Shown: in pieces, positions 45,523-54,729 of the stretch
How positions within the stretch are numbered: the first letter of the stretch is position 1
Layout of the letters: each line of letters starts with the position of its first letter
Assembly: GCF_002577195.1 (NCBI RefSeq)
Contig: NZ_NULG01000093.1
Location: forward strand, 1 to 56,183
Direction: 5' to 3'
Origin: Bacillus sp. AFS041924
GTDB taxonomy: Bacteria; Bacillota; Bacilli; Bacillales; Bacillaceae_G
DNA: 56,183 bases
The notes under the pieces: generated by a model
Seen by the model: the letters and a program-made list of their open reading frames with translations, nothing else
Databases searched by the model: none
Told to the model about the DNA's origin: nothing
Program-made: the position numbers and the translations under genes

Positions 45523-46530
45523 CTATTCTGTAAACGCATCCGCAACTAAATTACTGAATTCCCTTAAATAATAAAGATAATTATCACAACCATAGTTGTA
45601 TCTTTTATTATACATCTTAGCCACAACTACATTATATTTAGGAATTACAAGAATAGTTGGACCAGTTATTCCTAAAATTTGATAAGACCCAACTGGCACT
45701 CGATTGCCTATTTCACTTTTATTACTTGGCGTACTTTGTACAAACCAAAACAGACCATTTTTTGGATATTCTTCATTTTTATAACTCGGGTTTTGTACTT
45801 GTGTAGCTAATTCAATGACTTTTTTTGGGATTATTTGCTTTCCGTTAACAAAACCTTTATTTAAATGAAGATTACCCCAGTATGCGAATTCTCTAGTAGA
45901 GACATGCAGGTTGGACCCGGAACCATCTTTTGTATCCCCTAACTTAAATGAAGCATCATAATTTGGATCATCTATAACTTTCACTAGGCTTGTCTTTTCT
46001 TTTGTTTCCCATTTAGTTTCTTTAAATCCTAGTGGAGAAAAGACTCTTTCTTTTAGTAGTTCAGGAAAGCTTTTGTTATAAAGTTTTTTTATAAGATTTG
46101 TCATCATTAATATATTAATACTTCTATATGCCCACCCTTGTCCAGGTTCAAATTCTCTGAAAATGGTTCCTTGTTTTGTCTCATTCAGGCCATGAGAATG
46201 TGTAACTAACTGTCTTATCGTTGTTTTTCCAAGCAACTTTTTATCTATCGCATCAAAATATACAAAAGCATAATCATCTAAACTTCTAATTTTCCCCTCA
46301 TATAATGCAAATGCGATTGCTAAACCTAAATAACTTTTTCTAGCTGAGGCAATATTAAATCGAGATGTTTCGGATATTGGCGTTGAATGATCGGCATTAC
46401 TATGGAAACCATTATAATTTTCTAAAATAATTTTATTATCTTTCATGATGATTAAAGCTGAAGCTGAACTTTGATTCCGTACTTTTATATCTTCAACCCA
46501 GTTCAAAATATTATTGAATTTATCACACAT
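45523..46530 (-). CDS. Beta-lactamase-family serine hydrolase
   Basis: A 335-residue protein of the class C beta-lactamase/penicillin-binding fold. The SxxK motif is in IASARKSYLG, the tyrosine motif is around GWAYRSINI, and the third motif area is HGLNETKQG. It has no signal peptide, so it is cytoplasmic and more like esterase or D-aminopeptidase members than a true beta-lactamase. A weak ribosome site GGTGG lies about 14 bases before the ATG. It is a single gene. Confidence 0.85.
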   Translation of the reverse strand: MCDKFNNILNWVEDIKVRNQSSASALIIMKDNKIILENYNGFHSNADHSTPISETSRFNIASARKSYLGLAIAFALYEGKIRSLDDYAFVYFDAIDKKLLGKTTIRQLVTHSHGLNETKQGTIFREFEPGQGWAYRSINILMMTNLIKKLYNKSFPELLKERVFSPLGFKETKWETKEKTSLVKVIDDPNYDASFKLGDTKDGSGSNLHVSTREFAYWGNLHLNKGFVNGKQIIPKKVIELATQVQNPSYKNEEYPKNGLFWFVQSTPSNKSEIGNRVPVGSYQILGITGPTILVIPKYNVVVAKMYNKRYNYGCDNYLYYLREFSNLVADAFTE

Positions 46531-46982
46531 ATTTAATTAAGCCACCTATCACTTGTTTAAATCATTAATTTCAACAAAAAATTAAGTTTTCCTTTTTGAA
46601 ATAAAATCTGGATGCTTAATCATTACGTATTTTCTCTTTCTTTAACACAAATTTATTGATTATTGAGAGTTACAAATAACTTACAAGAAGGCACAAACAT
46701 ATAGAAATGAACAAAATGGGTATATGGACAAATGTGTAAATTCGTTTTACTTCTGAAAGAACAAAAAATAGGGATTTATGAAATTGGATGGGTTTTTTTA
46801 CCTCAATCACAATGAAGGGTACCGCAATAATCGGGGTTATGCGCAAAAAAAGTTAAAGAAACTCCAGAGTAAATCTAAAATTCTAGAATTCTCTCAAGAT
46901 ACTCAAATATAATAAGTAGATGCTACGATTATGCAAAAAAAGCCGATTCCAATAGTGTATTGGCTCAGCTTTTATGTATGTT
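46531..46982. other. Intergenic region with a marginal ORF
   Basis: About 450 bases with no convincing gene. A 44-codon plus-strand frame at 46778-46912 begins MKLDGFFYLNHNEGYRNNRG and ends in a lysine-rich stretch; it has only a weak AGGGAT ribosome site. A terminator at 46935-46974 closes the neighbouring minus-strand gene. Confidence 0.35.
46935..46974 (-). terminator. Intrinsic terminator of the 64-residue gene
   Basis: Arms AAGCTGAGCCAATA and TATTGGAATCGGCTT (mismatched) followed on the minus strand by seven T. Confidence 0.7.
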
Positions 46983-47177
46983 TTATTCAAAATAAAATAA
47001 TGCGTCGTGAGAAGTATTTGTCTGATAGTAATTTACTAAATCTTCTACAGATATTCCTCTTATTTCAGCAATATCATTAAAACTCATATCATAGTGATAT
47101 GACAGTTCATGTAATGATAAAGCTGGATTATTCGCTAATAATTCATAATCAGGTATATTTTCAAATTGTTGAGACAT
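46983..47177 (-). CDS. Small HTH-like protein
   Basis: A 64-residue protein starting MSQQFENIPDYELL. The middle LSYHYDMSFNDIAEIRGISV looks like a helix-turn-helix, with a short acidic tail. The family is not recognised; a regulatory role is possible. AAAGGAAGTG precedes two in-frame ATGs; I use the one at 47177, which gives normal spacing. It is a single gene with a terminator. Confidence 0.55.
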   Translation of the reverse strand: MSQQFENIPDYELLANNPALSLHELSYHYDMSFNDIAEIRGISVEDLVNYYQTNTSHDALFYFE

Positions 47178-47334
47178 ACTCATCACTTCCTTTACAGTTT
47201 CTTACTATCCTTTCCTAAAATTTACAAATTTAGTCAACGTTCATAAAAAGAATTGATTTGTACATAAAAATTATAATAATTTTTAAGTTTTATAAGGATT
47301 TATCTTGTTAAAGGAGTCATTGCTGACTTGAAGA

Positions 47335-47374
47335 AAATGCAAGTTTAAGTTTCATTCTTAAACATGCATTTTAA
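47335..47374 (-). terminator. Intrinsic terminator of the XRE regulator gene
   Basis: Arms AAAATGCAAGTTTAAG and CTTAAACATGCATTTT (one mismatch) with a T-rich tail on the minus strand. Confidence 0.75.
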
Positions 47375-47388
47375 ATTACAACAAATTA

Positions 47389-48084
47389 TTAAAGAAAGTG
47401 AAACTGAGACAATGTTAAAAATGCTTCAATTATTCTTAATAGTTTTTCTTTTTCTTCGGTATTTAAAATTGAATTAGCTTTCCGAATGAGGTTAGTACCT
47501 TCTATCCATTCATTCTTTTCGATTGGTACATAACCTGCTAATTGAAACAATTCAATAATAGGAACACCAAGAGGTTCAGCCAATTTAATTATAATCCCTG
47601 GCGAAGGAATTCCTTTTTTTCCATTTTCAATTTGTGAAATATAAGAATGTGAAACATTTGCTTTTGTTGCAAGGCATTTAATTGAAAGGTTATTTTTTAA
47701 TCGAATCTGTCTGATAAATTCTGCAAAAATTTTTGTTCGATTAGCTTCACTTTGTTCCTTATAAACCATATTAAATTTTAGATTACCGTTCTTTTCTCTC
47801 TTGGCAAGATTAATTACTTCTTCTGAAATATTCCGTAAAGGAGTTCTTAATTCCTTCGGTGCATTAAAAATATATGCACACCAAATTAATTCTTCAGCAC
47901 TACCACCTGTTACTTTTGCAATCGCTCTAGTTAATTTTTCTTCAGGCGGAGTTAATTTCGCGTTTTGTAATTTGCTTAAATAGCTCTTGTCTTTCGAAAA
48001 ACCCATCTTATTTAATTCGTTGGCTATTTCAGTCAAACTTAAATTTGAATTTTTTATATATTGCTTTAATAATTTGTAGTACAT
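47389..48084 (-). CDS. XRE regulator with two HTH domains
   Basis: A 231-residue protein with an N-terminal degenerate Cro/CI-type domain (LSLTEIANELNKMGFSKDKS, about 17-60), a linker, and a second, more typical XRE domain (NLSIKCLATKANVSHSYISQ, about 130-185). The last 40 residues are helical. Two HTH domains may let it bridge two sites. The ATG at 48084 follows AAGGTGTG; the GTG two codons earlier lies inside that site. No target gene is obvious; the region upstream holds a mobile element. Confidence 0.85.
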   Translation of the reverse strand: MYYKLLKQYIKNSNLSLTEIANELNKMGFSKDKSYLSKLQNAKLTPPEEKLTRAIAKVTGGSAEELIWCAYIFNAPKELRTPLRNISEEVINLAKREKNGNLKFNMVYKEQSEANRTKIFAEFIRQIRLKNNLSIKCLATKANVSHSYISQIENGKKGIPSPGIIIKLAEPLGVPIIELFQLAGYVPIEKNEWIEGTNLIRKANSILNTEEKEKLLRIIEAFLTLSQFHFL

Positions 48085-48599
48085 ATTCACACCTTATTCC
48101 TTAAATAGCTACTCTAATTTTATTTTTATGTGTACAACATGTACCTTGACACTAATCTAAATTGGGTTATTTTAGAGATTATTTATTTTTTGAGAATATA
48201 TTTATATTTCAAGCTAATAGAAATGAATTTAAGTCAATTAGAACTAAAAGAGGCTGTCCCAAAAGCCCTGTTTGATTAAAAAACCATCAAATTAAAAACG
48301 GAAGAATGTTGTCAAATCAACATTCTTCCGTTTTGTTTTTTAAATTTCAAGGCTGAAATCTACCTTTTGGGACAGCCTCTTTAATGAGTATTTTTCCATA
48401 GGACTGTACTTTATTCTTCGATTATTTCTAATATTCTAATATGTCCCTCTGTTACTTTAAATTCCAGCTCCTGATTCAGTACCTGCTGATCTTGCCTGAT
48501 GGCCATTGTACAAATGAAAGATTTTTTTAAGCAGTTGGACTTCTCCATTGATTTTTACTACATATGAATAATAATTTTATAGTACTCACACCTTAAAAG
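48085..48599. other. Intergenic region holding an inverted-repeat element
   Basis: Apart from the 136-bp element at 48247-48382, this region has only a 31-codon minus-strand ORF at 48411-48506 (MAIRQDQQVLNQELEFKVTE at its start), which lacks a ribosome site and may be a relic. Confidence 0.45.
48247..48382. mobile_element. MITE-like element with 19-bp terminal inverted repeats
   Basis: AAAGAGGCTGTCCCAAAAG (48247-48265) and its exact reverse complement (48364-48382) bound a 136-bp unit. Inside are a 17-bp hairpin (AAAACGGAAGAATGTTG at 48295-48311 with its complement at 48318-48334), a six-base hairpin (TTTGAT/ATCAAA) and a five-base one (ATTTC/GAAAT). It encodes no protein. The ends are of a kind common near Firmicutes insertion sequences, so I infer a non-autonomous element. 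Confidence 0.7.
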
Positions 48600-49115
48600 T
48601 TATTTGTTTTTCACTAAATAAATATGGGCTAAATGATGTTGGCTATGCCATGCATATAAAGCCAATATGAAATCGATGCTAATATTAATGTTAAGCTCAG
48701 GGTGATAACAAGTTCGTTTAAACTGTTCTTCATTTAATGATTCAAGTAGGACTACGTATCTTTCATGAATTCCTTCAATAATTTTTAAAGAACTATGAAA
48801 ATCAAAGTTAGAATCACTTAATGTAATCCATGCATTTTCATCGTACGCTTTGATTGTAGGATTTTCTTCTGTTAAAGCTAACTTTACTCTTACTAGACTA
48901 TTCATATGACTGTCTGCAACATGATGAATAACTTGTTTTGGTGTCCAGCCACCTTCACGATATGGTGTACTTTGTTGTTCGTTAGTAAGAGATGTTATTG
49001 CCTCTTTAAATTTAGCCGGTGCCTCTTTAAGCATTTTAATAAAATTTTCTCGTTGTTGCCTATTGTAGTTTGATGGTGCGGTAAATCTGCCAATTGGATA
49101 TTTTAAGTTCTCCAT
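48600..49115 (-). CDS. yfiT: YfiT/BstA-like bacillithiol transferase
   Basis: A 171-residue DinB-superfamily metalloenzyme that matches B. subtilis YfiT/BstA, a bacillithiol-S-transferase. Metal-binding His residues are visible in VIHHVADSHMN and AWHSQHHLAHI. The start MENLKYPIGRFTAP is family-typical. It would conjugate bacillithiol to electrophiles or drugs in the cytoplasm. ATG after GGGGGAT. It is a single gene, downstream of ppaC, and one of three DinB-fold genes in the window. Confidence 0.9.
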   Translation of the reverse strand: MENLKYPIGRFTAPSNYNRQQRENFIKMLKEAPAKFKEAITSLTNEQQSTPYREGGWTPKQVIHHVADSHMNSLVRVKLALTEENPTIKAYDENAWITLSDSNFDFHSSLKIIEGIHERYVVLLESLNEEQFKRTCYHPELNINISIDFILALYAWHSQHHLAHIYLVKNK

Positions 49116-49144
49116 TTCAAATCCCCCATTTCCATATTTATTTA

Positions 49145-49185
49145 TAAAAAAACAACAAAGCCTTACTTAGACTTTGTTGTTAATA
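49145..49185 (-). terminator. Intrinsic terminator of ppaC
   Basis: Arms AACAACAAAG and CTTTGTTGTT, followed on the minus strand by seven T. Confidence 0.85.
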
Positions 49186-49190
49186 ATTGA

Positions 49191-50123
49191 TTAAAGTGTA
49201 TTAAATGTTTCAGTTAATACTGGAACGATTTGTTTTTTACGAGATACTACACCTTTTAAAAGTGCAGTATTATTTTCTAATGTTACATTGTATGCTTTTT
49301 CTACTGCATTTGTAGCAGATCCTTTAACAACTGCAATTGAATCATTTGTTAAAATATCAGTTACAACGAATAAGAATAAGTCTAACCCTTTATTTGAAAT
49401 GATGCCTTCAAGCACATTTTCTAATTCAGCTTGACGAGAAAGTACGTCATTTGTATCAACTGCATTTACTTGTGCAATTTCTACTTTGTAGTTACCCATT
49501 TGAAATTCTTTTGCATCAAGTGAAACTAAGGATTCAATTGATTTATCAGCAAGGTTTGCACCAGCTTTTAACATTTCAAGACCATATTCATCTGCATTAA
49601 CGCCTGCGATTTCAGCAAGTTCTTTTGCAGCTGCAACATCTTGCTCAGTACATGTTGGTGATTTAAATAATAAAGTATCAGAAATGATTGCTGAAAGCAT
49701 TAAACCAGCAACTTCCTTTTTAATCGCGATATTATTTTCTTTATACAATTTGTTTAAAATTGTAGCTGTACAGCCTACTGGCTCACAACGATAGTATAAA
49801 GGATCGCTAGTTTCAAAATTCGCAATACGGTGATGATCAATTACCTCAAGTACACGAACTTGTTCGATATCATCAGCACTTTGTTGACGCTCATTGTGGT
49901 CAACTAAAATTACGTTATTTGTTTCAGCTGCAACTTTTTCAACTAAACGAGGTGAATCAGATTTAAATGTATCAAGTGCAAATTGTGTTTCTGCACTAAC
50001 TTCTCCTAAACGAATCGCTTCAGCATCTACGCCTATTGCTTTTTTTAATTCTGCATATGCAATTGCAGAGCAAATAGTATCTGTATCTGGGTTCTTATGG
50101 CCAAAAACTAGTACTTTTTCCAT
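49191..50123 (-). CDS. ppaC: Manganese-dependent inorganic pyrophosphatase
   Basis: A family II pyrophosphatase of 310 residues that hydrolyses pyrophosphate to drive biosynthesis. The DHH-family motifs are present: [14 protein letters not shown] at the start, [19 protein letters not shown], and the C-terminal SRKKQIVP in the DHHA2 domain. Length is normal. ATG after AGGAGAATC. It is a single gene with its own terminator. Confidence 0.97.
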   Translation of the reverse strand: MEKVLVFGHKNPDTDTICSAIAYAELKKAIGVDAEAIRLGEVSAETQFALDTFKSDSPRLVEKVAAETNNVILVDHNERQQSADDIEQVRVLEVIDHHRIANFETSDPLYYRCEPVGCTATILNKLYKENNIAIKKEVAGLMLSAIISDTLLFKSPTCTEQDVAAAKELAEIAGVNADEYGLEMLKAGANLADKSIESLVSLDAKEFQMGNYKVEIAQVNAVDTNDVLSRQAELENVLEGIISNKGLDLFLFVVTDILTNDSIAVVKGSATNAVEKAYNVTLENNTALLKGVVSRKKQIVPVLTETFNTL

Positions 50124-50221
50124 GATGATTCTCCTAACTATATATTGTTTTTCAATTTTTTATGTATTTAATGCCATTAATTGGCTTTAATATAAAACGC
50201 TTCAATAATAATACCATATCA

Positions 50222-50252
50222 AAATAAAAAAAAATAGCCAAAATGGCTATTC
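50222..50252 (-). terminator. Intrinsic terminator of the 51-residue gene
   Basis: AATAGCCA and TGGCTATT around AAA, followed on the minus strand by a long T run. Confidence 0.7.
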
Positions 50253-50384
50253 TTTGCAGTTAAAAGATAAAGTCAATTTAAAAATATCATCTGAATTAAT
50301 GAAACCGCTTAAATAATTTGATTCTAAAATTATTGATTAAAATACGTTACAATTTAAGCGAACTTTTCCAACCTAAAGTCTGAA

Positions 50385-50540
50385 TTAATCTTTTTTGTAA
50401 GACCATGTTTCTGTTATCGGTTCACTTTTTGGTAACCAATCAATCGGTATATCATCTGTTGTATTAATTTCTTCTAGTAATAATTCATCAAAATTAGCTT
50501 GAGTCGAGTTAATTGAATTTTTCTTTTTTGATTTGCTCAT
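50385..50540 (-). CDS. 51-residue small acidic protein
   Basis: A short gene starting MSKSKKKNSINSTQANFDEL, with a basic head and an acidic, proline-containing tail (PIDWLPKSEP) ending YKKD. GTGAGGT lies nine bases before the ATG, and a terminator lies 133 bases after the stop. Its composition is protein-like and the frame has a normal codon bias, so I consider it real, but the family is unknown. Confidence 0.55.
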   Translation of the reverse strand: MSKSKKKNSINSTQANFDELLLEEINTTDDIPIDWLPKSEPITETWSYKKD

Positions 50541-50608
50541 CTTTTTTACCTCACTTATTCATAGTTTGATTTGACTATAGTTTGTGTAAAAGATGGCCTA
50601 ACTAATAC

Positions 50609-51301
50609 TTATTTTACGTTTTTAATAATAATTTCAGGTATTGATATATTTTTACGTGGTTTTATATTTTCAATAATGATTTCAGCAATATCATCTGGAT
50701 TCATCATTTTTGATGTTTTATCTTCATCAAAAATACCTGCCCAAAAGTCAGTATTCATCCCACCCATATATGCTGCAAAAACGGAAATTGGTGTACCAGT
50801 TAATTCAACATTCAAACTTTCAGTAAAGCCTTTAACACCGAACTTACTTGCGCAATAAACTGATTCAGTTGCTTTACCAATTAAGCCAGCAGTAGAAACT
50901 ATATTTACAATGGTTCCACTATTTTGTTTTTTCATTTGTTTTAATACTTCTTGGGAACAGAATATGGTTCCTTTAAGGTTGATATCGATCATATTATGTA
51001 CAGCTTCTTCAGTTAATTCCTCTGCAAGTTCAAAAACTCCAACACCTGCATTATTAAATAATAAATTAACTTTTCCATATGTTTGAATGATTGTATCGAA
51101 TACTCTTTTTACATCCTCTTGCTTTGAAACGTCTACAGTATGTATTGAATAATTATTCGGTAATTGTTTACCAATTTCCTTAAGTTTATTTTCGGTTCTT
51201 CCTAATAAACAAATATGAGATCCATTTTCAGAATACTTTTTAGCTAATGACGCTCCTAGTCCACTTCCTGCACCTGTAATAATAACTACTTGATTACCCA
51301 A
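50609..51301 (-). CDS. SDR-family oxidoreductase
   Basis: A 230-residue short-chain dehydrogenase: NAD(P)-binding GAGSGLGASLAKKY at the start, NNAGVG about residue 85, catalytic Ser in NIVSTAGLIG and YCASK about 150. The sequence is close to the YqjQ/YvaG type of uncertain substrate. It starts at TTG at 51301 with only a weak ribosome site (AAAGTTGG). It diverges from the MATE pump at 51410, with the two promoters in the 108-base gap. Confidence 0.9.
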   Translation of the reverse strand: MGNQVVIITGAGSGLGASLAKKYSENGSHICLLGRTENKLKEIGKQLPNNYSIHTVDVSKQEDVKRVFDTIIQTYGKVNLLFNNAGVGVFELAEELTEEAVHNMIDINLKGTIFCSQEVLKQMKKQNSGTIVNIVSTAGLIGKATESVYCASKFGVKGFTESLNVELTGTPISVFAAYMGGMNTDFWAGIFDEDKTSKMMNPDDIAEIIIENIKPRKNISIPEIIIKNVK

Positions 51302-51409
51302 TTTAAGACCAACTTTCTATCATAAAATATTTATCCGAATAAATTCATTATAGCTATTAAAGCAAAACATGATACAATTGTAAAAGTGTTTGTTTAGGAG
51401 GTCGATAAA

Positions 51410-52759
51410 ATGAATACTACTAAAAACGGGAAAATATCACATTTTTTTAAGCTACTATTTCCGATTTTAATTACTCAAGTGACTTTATTTTCGATGTCAT
51501 TTTTTGACACGATCATGTCTGGTAATAGTAGTCCAGGGGATTTAGCAGGAGTTGCGATCGGTGTTAGTATTTGGACTCCTATCAGTACAGGTTTAACAGG
51601 CATTTTAGTCGCTATTACAACAATGGTCGCTAATTTAAATGGTGCAAAAGAGGATGAAAAAATAGCTCCTCTCGTAATGCAAGCATTATATTTAGCTGGA
51701 ATTATTGCAATTGTAATTATAATTATAGGTATTTTCACTATTCATCCTATCTTAAATCATATGAATCTTGATCCGAAAGTGCATCGAGTTGCTCTTCATT
51801 TCTTATTCGCATTATCATTTGGAATTTTACCTTTATTTTTATATACAGTCATTCGACAATTTATTGATGGTTTAGGTAAAACAAGAACTACTATGGTCAT
51901 TACGATTATTTCAGTACCTGTTAATGTTATATTAAATTACTTCCTAATATTCGGTAAAGCTGGTTTTCCACAATTAGGTGGCGTAGGTTCTGGCGTTGCG
52001 TCAGCAATTACGTATTGGATTATTTTTGGAATAGCTTTTTACATTATTCAAACGAAAAAGCCGTTTCGCACATTTAATTTATTTAAACATCTTCCTCCAA
52101 TTTCATTTGATGCTTGGAAAAGTATTTTAAAATTAGGAGTTCCAATTGGATTAAGTATCTTTTTCGAAGTAAGTGTATTTTCTGTCGTTACATTATTATT
52201 AAGTGAGTTTGATACGAAAACAATTGCTGCACATACCGTGGCAATGAATTTTGCAAGTCTCCTTTATATGGTTCCTTTAAGTATTTCGATGGCTTTAACA
52301 ATCGTTGTCGGTTATGAAGTTGGAGCAAGAGATTTTCAAAATGCAAAAGTTTATAGCAAAATTGGCTTAGTAATGGCAGTTTCCATTGCCTCAGTATTTG
52401 GTATAATTATTTATTTATTCCGTTATAATGTAGCTGGTTGGTATACGAATGATCCATCAGTTCAAGTTTTGGCAGGCGGATTCTTAATCTTTGCAGTCAT
52501 GTTCCAATTATTTGATGCAATCGCTGCGCCAATTCAAGGTGCATTACGAGGCTATAAAGATGTAAATGCCACATTAATGATGATGATTTTAGCTTATTGG
52601 GTAATCGCATTACCAGTTGGTTATGTATTATCTCATACAAGTCTTGGTGCAAAAGGATATTGGGTAGGTTTAATCATTGGATTAGGTGTATCAGCTATTA
52701 CGCTATCTTTCCGTTTAGTTCAATTACAAATTCAAAAATTAAAGCTATCTGAGGCATAA
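51410..52759 (+). CDS. MATE-family efflux transporter
   Basis: A 449-residue 12-helix cation-coupled multidrug exporter: FPILITQVTLFSMSFFDTIM at the start, the MATE repeat VGSGVASAITYWIIF, and SISMALTIVVGYEVGARDFQ in the second half. It exports cationic drugs or metabolites using Na+ or H+. ATG after TAGGAGGTCG. It is a single gene with a strong terminator, divergent from an SDR gene. Confidence 0.93.
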   Translation: MNTTKNGKISHFFKLLFPILITQVTLFSMSFFDTIMSGNSSPGDLAGVAIGVSIWTPISTGLTGILVAITTMVANLNGAKEDEKIAPLVMQALYLAGIIAIVIIIIGIFTIHPILNHMNLDPKVHRVALHFLFALSFGILPLFLYTVIRQFIDGLGKTRTTMVITIISVPVNVILNYFLIFGKAGFPQLGGVGSGVASAITYWIIFGIAFYIIQTKKPFRTFNLFKHLPPISFDAWKSILKLGVPIGLSIFFEVSVFSVVTLLLSEFDTKTIAAHTVAMNFASLLYMVPLSISMALTIVVGYEVGARDFQNAKVYSKIGLVMAVSIASVFGIIIYLFRYNVAGWYTNDPSVQVLAGGFLIFAVMFQLFDAIAAPIQGALRGYKDVNATLMMMILAYWVIALPVGYVLSHTSLGAKGYWVGLIIGLGVSAITLSFRLVQLQIQKLKLSEA

Positions 52760-52761
52760 TG

Positions 52762-52798
52762 AAAAGGATGGGAAAGCATTTTTGCTCCCATCCTTTTT
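52762..52798 (+). terminator. Intrinsic terminator of the MATE gene
   Basis: Arms AAAAGGATGGGA and TCCCATCCTTTT with A/T tails; it lies between convergent genes. Confidence 0.85.
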
Positions 52799-52804
52799 AC
52801 ATAT

Positions 52805-53596
52805 TTATTCATCTTCAATTGTTATATTTGGATGATGATCGTCAAAATTATCGAGTAATTCGCTCGGGATATGTTTTGGAATTACATCTGGTGGAAGTTC
52901 ACCATCCATACCTAAATAATAATGTCTGATTGGCTTTAGTTCATTCGTTAATTCATAAACTAATGGGATGCTAGTAGGTATGTTGAGTGAGGCAATTCCG
53001 TCCGCAGAGACTTGATCTAAAAATTGGACGATTCCTCTTAACGTGTTCCCATGTGCAGATATGATAATTTTTTCACCTGATTTCAATGCAGGTGCAATTT
53101 CGTCATTCCAATATTTCAAAACTCTTTTTTCAGTATCCTCTAGACTTTCGGTTAATGGATATTCACCTTTTAATAAGGTTTTATAACGAGGTTCATTTAT
53201 CTCATATCTTGGATCATCTGGTTTCAGAGCAGGCGGTCTACTATTCATAGATCTTCTCCAAATGTTAACCTGTTCGTCTCCATATTTCTTTGCTGTTTCT
53301 GTTTTATCCAGGCCTTGAAGTGATCCGTAATGACGTTCATTTAATCTCCAAGTCTTATGTACAGGTATCCACATCATATCAATTTCATTTAAAATAATCC
53401 ATAATGTCCGAATTGCTCTTTTCAGCACAGATGTATAGGCAACATCGAATGTGAAGCCATTTTCCCTTAAAATGATACCAGCTTCTCTAGCTTCAGTAAG
53501 TCCAGTTTTCGTTAAGTCAACATCAGTCCAACCAGTGAAACGATTTTCAACATTCCATAAACTTTGTCCGTGTCTGATTAATACAAGTTTAATCAT
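52805..53596 (-). CDS. gpmA: 2,3-bisphosphoglycerate-dependent phosphoglycerate mutase
   Basis: A cofactor-dependent glycolytic mutase of 263 residues that interconverts 3- and 2-phosphoglycerate. Catalytic His is in [18 protein letters not shown], then [12 protein letters not shown] and ISAHGNTLR with the second His. Bacilli usually rely on the Mn-dependent GpmI, so this would be an extra mutase. It carries a C-terminal tail after PSELLDN that is acidic and longer than the usual 228-250 residues. ATG after AAAGGAG. Confidence 0.92.
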   Translation of the reverse strand: MIKLVLIRHGQSLWNVENRFTGWTDVDLTKTGLTEAREAGIILRENGFTFDVAYTSVLKRAIRTLWIILNEIDMMWIPVHKTWRLNERHYGSLQGLDKTETAKKYGDEQVNIWRRSMNSRPPALKPDDPRYEINEPRYKTLLKGEYPLTESLEDTEKRVLKYWNDEIAPALKSGEKIIISAHGNTLRGIVQFLDQVSADGIASLNIPTSIPLVYELTNELKPIRHYYLGMDGELPPDVIPKHIPSELLDNFDDHHPNITIEDE

Positions 53597-53957
53597 ATTG
53601 TTCTCCTTTTTAGTCCATTTACCTATAAATTAGTTTGCTGAAATGTTAATAATTTGATTCAAAATTGCTTTTGAAGAACAAGAGATATTATAATTGAATA
53701 CTCTAATCCCAATCATTAAATAATACATCACCAATTGATTCTAGAGATCCCTAAGATTAACTTGTTCTTTTATCGAACTCACAACTTTTACCTCTTTATT
53801 CTCCACAAATCAAAAGGTTCACTCAAATCGCTAAATTGTGGAAACAAAAAAACCAATTTCTCAGTTTAAGTGAGAAATTGGTTTATAATATGATCCATCA
53901 CTTAGCTACTTTCAATTGTTATGATGAATGTGAAACTCTAGCAATTTTAATCATTGT
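53597..53957. other. Intergenic region with one terminator
   Basis: These 360 bases hold the hairpin at 53849-53885 and otherwise AT-rich sequence. I see no gene or repeat. Confidence 0.5.
53849..53885. terminator. Intrinsic terminator of the DinB gene
   Basis: Arms AAACCAATTTCTCA and TGAGAAATTGGTTT around GTTTAAG, with A/T tails. It lies 70 bases past the stop of the minus-strand gene at 53958. Confidence 0.75.
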
Positions 53958-54449
53958 TTATAAATATGAGCGCTTAGCTGGCCAAGAACCTTGGAGTTTA
54001 CGAATTTGAACAATTTGTCCTGTATGATATGCATCGTGCAAAAGGATATTTAGATATTGTTGCCAAACTGGTAGTGAAGGAATTGCTTGATCCAGTTCTG
54101 CTTCTTGAATGGATGCTAATGAAGATTGTAAGGCATCATGCACTTGAAGTGTTCGTTTCACTGTTTGTTGCCATGCATCATCATCATTAGGTCCACCTTG
54201 GACAAACGTTTCATCATTATTTCGCGGAGCAACAAATGTGTTATCTTGATGTAAGCGTGAAAGTAAGCGCTCTTTAAAGATTAATAAATGGTTTACATTT
54301 TCCCAAATTGTATTACTGGACGTTCCTTCGGGTTTCCAACAGGCTTGTGCAGCGGTAAGATTCTTAATAGCGTCAGAAATTGGAGGATACCACTCCTCTT
54401 CGTAAAATACTTGCTTGACTCCATTTTGCAAGATTTCTTTCTTACTCAT
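53958..54449 (-). CDS. DinB-family protein
   Basis: A 163-residue four-helix DinB-fold protein: a start helix with VKQVFYEEEWYPPISDAI, a His after the second helix (ENVNHLLIFKERLL) and LHDAYHTGQIVQIRKLQG with two metal-binding His at the end. Such proteins bind a metal and may transfer thiols. Substrate unknown. ATG after AAAGGAGG. It is the third DinB-fold gene within 10 kb and is a single gene. Confidence 0.9.
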   Translation of the reverse strand: MSKKEILQNGVKQVFYEEEWYPPISDAIKNLTAAQACWKPEGTSSNTIWENVNHLLIFKERLLSRLHQDNTFVAPRNNDETFVQGGPNDDDAWQQTVKRTLQVHDALQSSLASIQEAELDQAIPSLPVWQQYLNILLHDAYHTGQIVQIRKLQGSWPAKRSYL

Positions 54450-54729
54450 TATATAGCCTCCTTTTTTGGATAAATAAAATCATGACCTTGGTGTATTTAT
54501 ATGTAATGGTTTCATGTTGATTCTTTATACTCACATTATTAAAACTAAGTATGTTAAAAATCATTCTATTTTCAGATCCCTGAAATCATTTTTGATAGAA
54601 AATTAAACATTTAAAATTACCTTTAATAATGAAATAAATATAATTAAGCAAATTGGTTCAAATTCCTTGAATTACTTTACTGTTGTGTAACCTTGTTCAT
54701 GGATGGAAAAAACTTTAAATACTATACTA

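Noticed and set aside
48247-48382. Element as the end of the same IS as the right-edge transposase
   Set aside because: The terminal sequences here (GGCTGTCCC) do not match those visible beside the IS1182-type remnant, so no link can be claimed.
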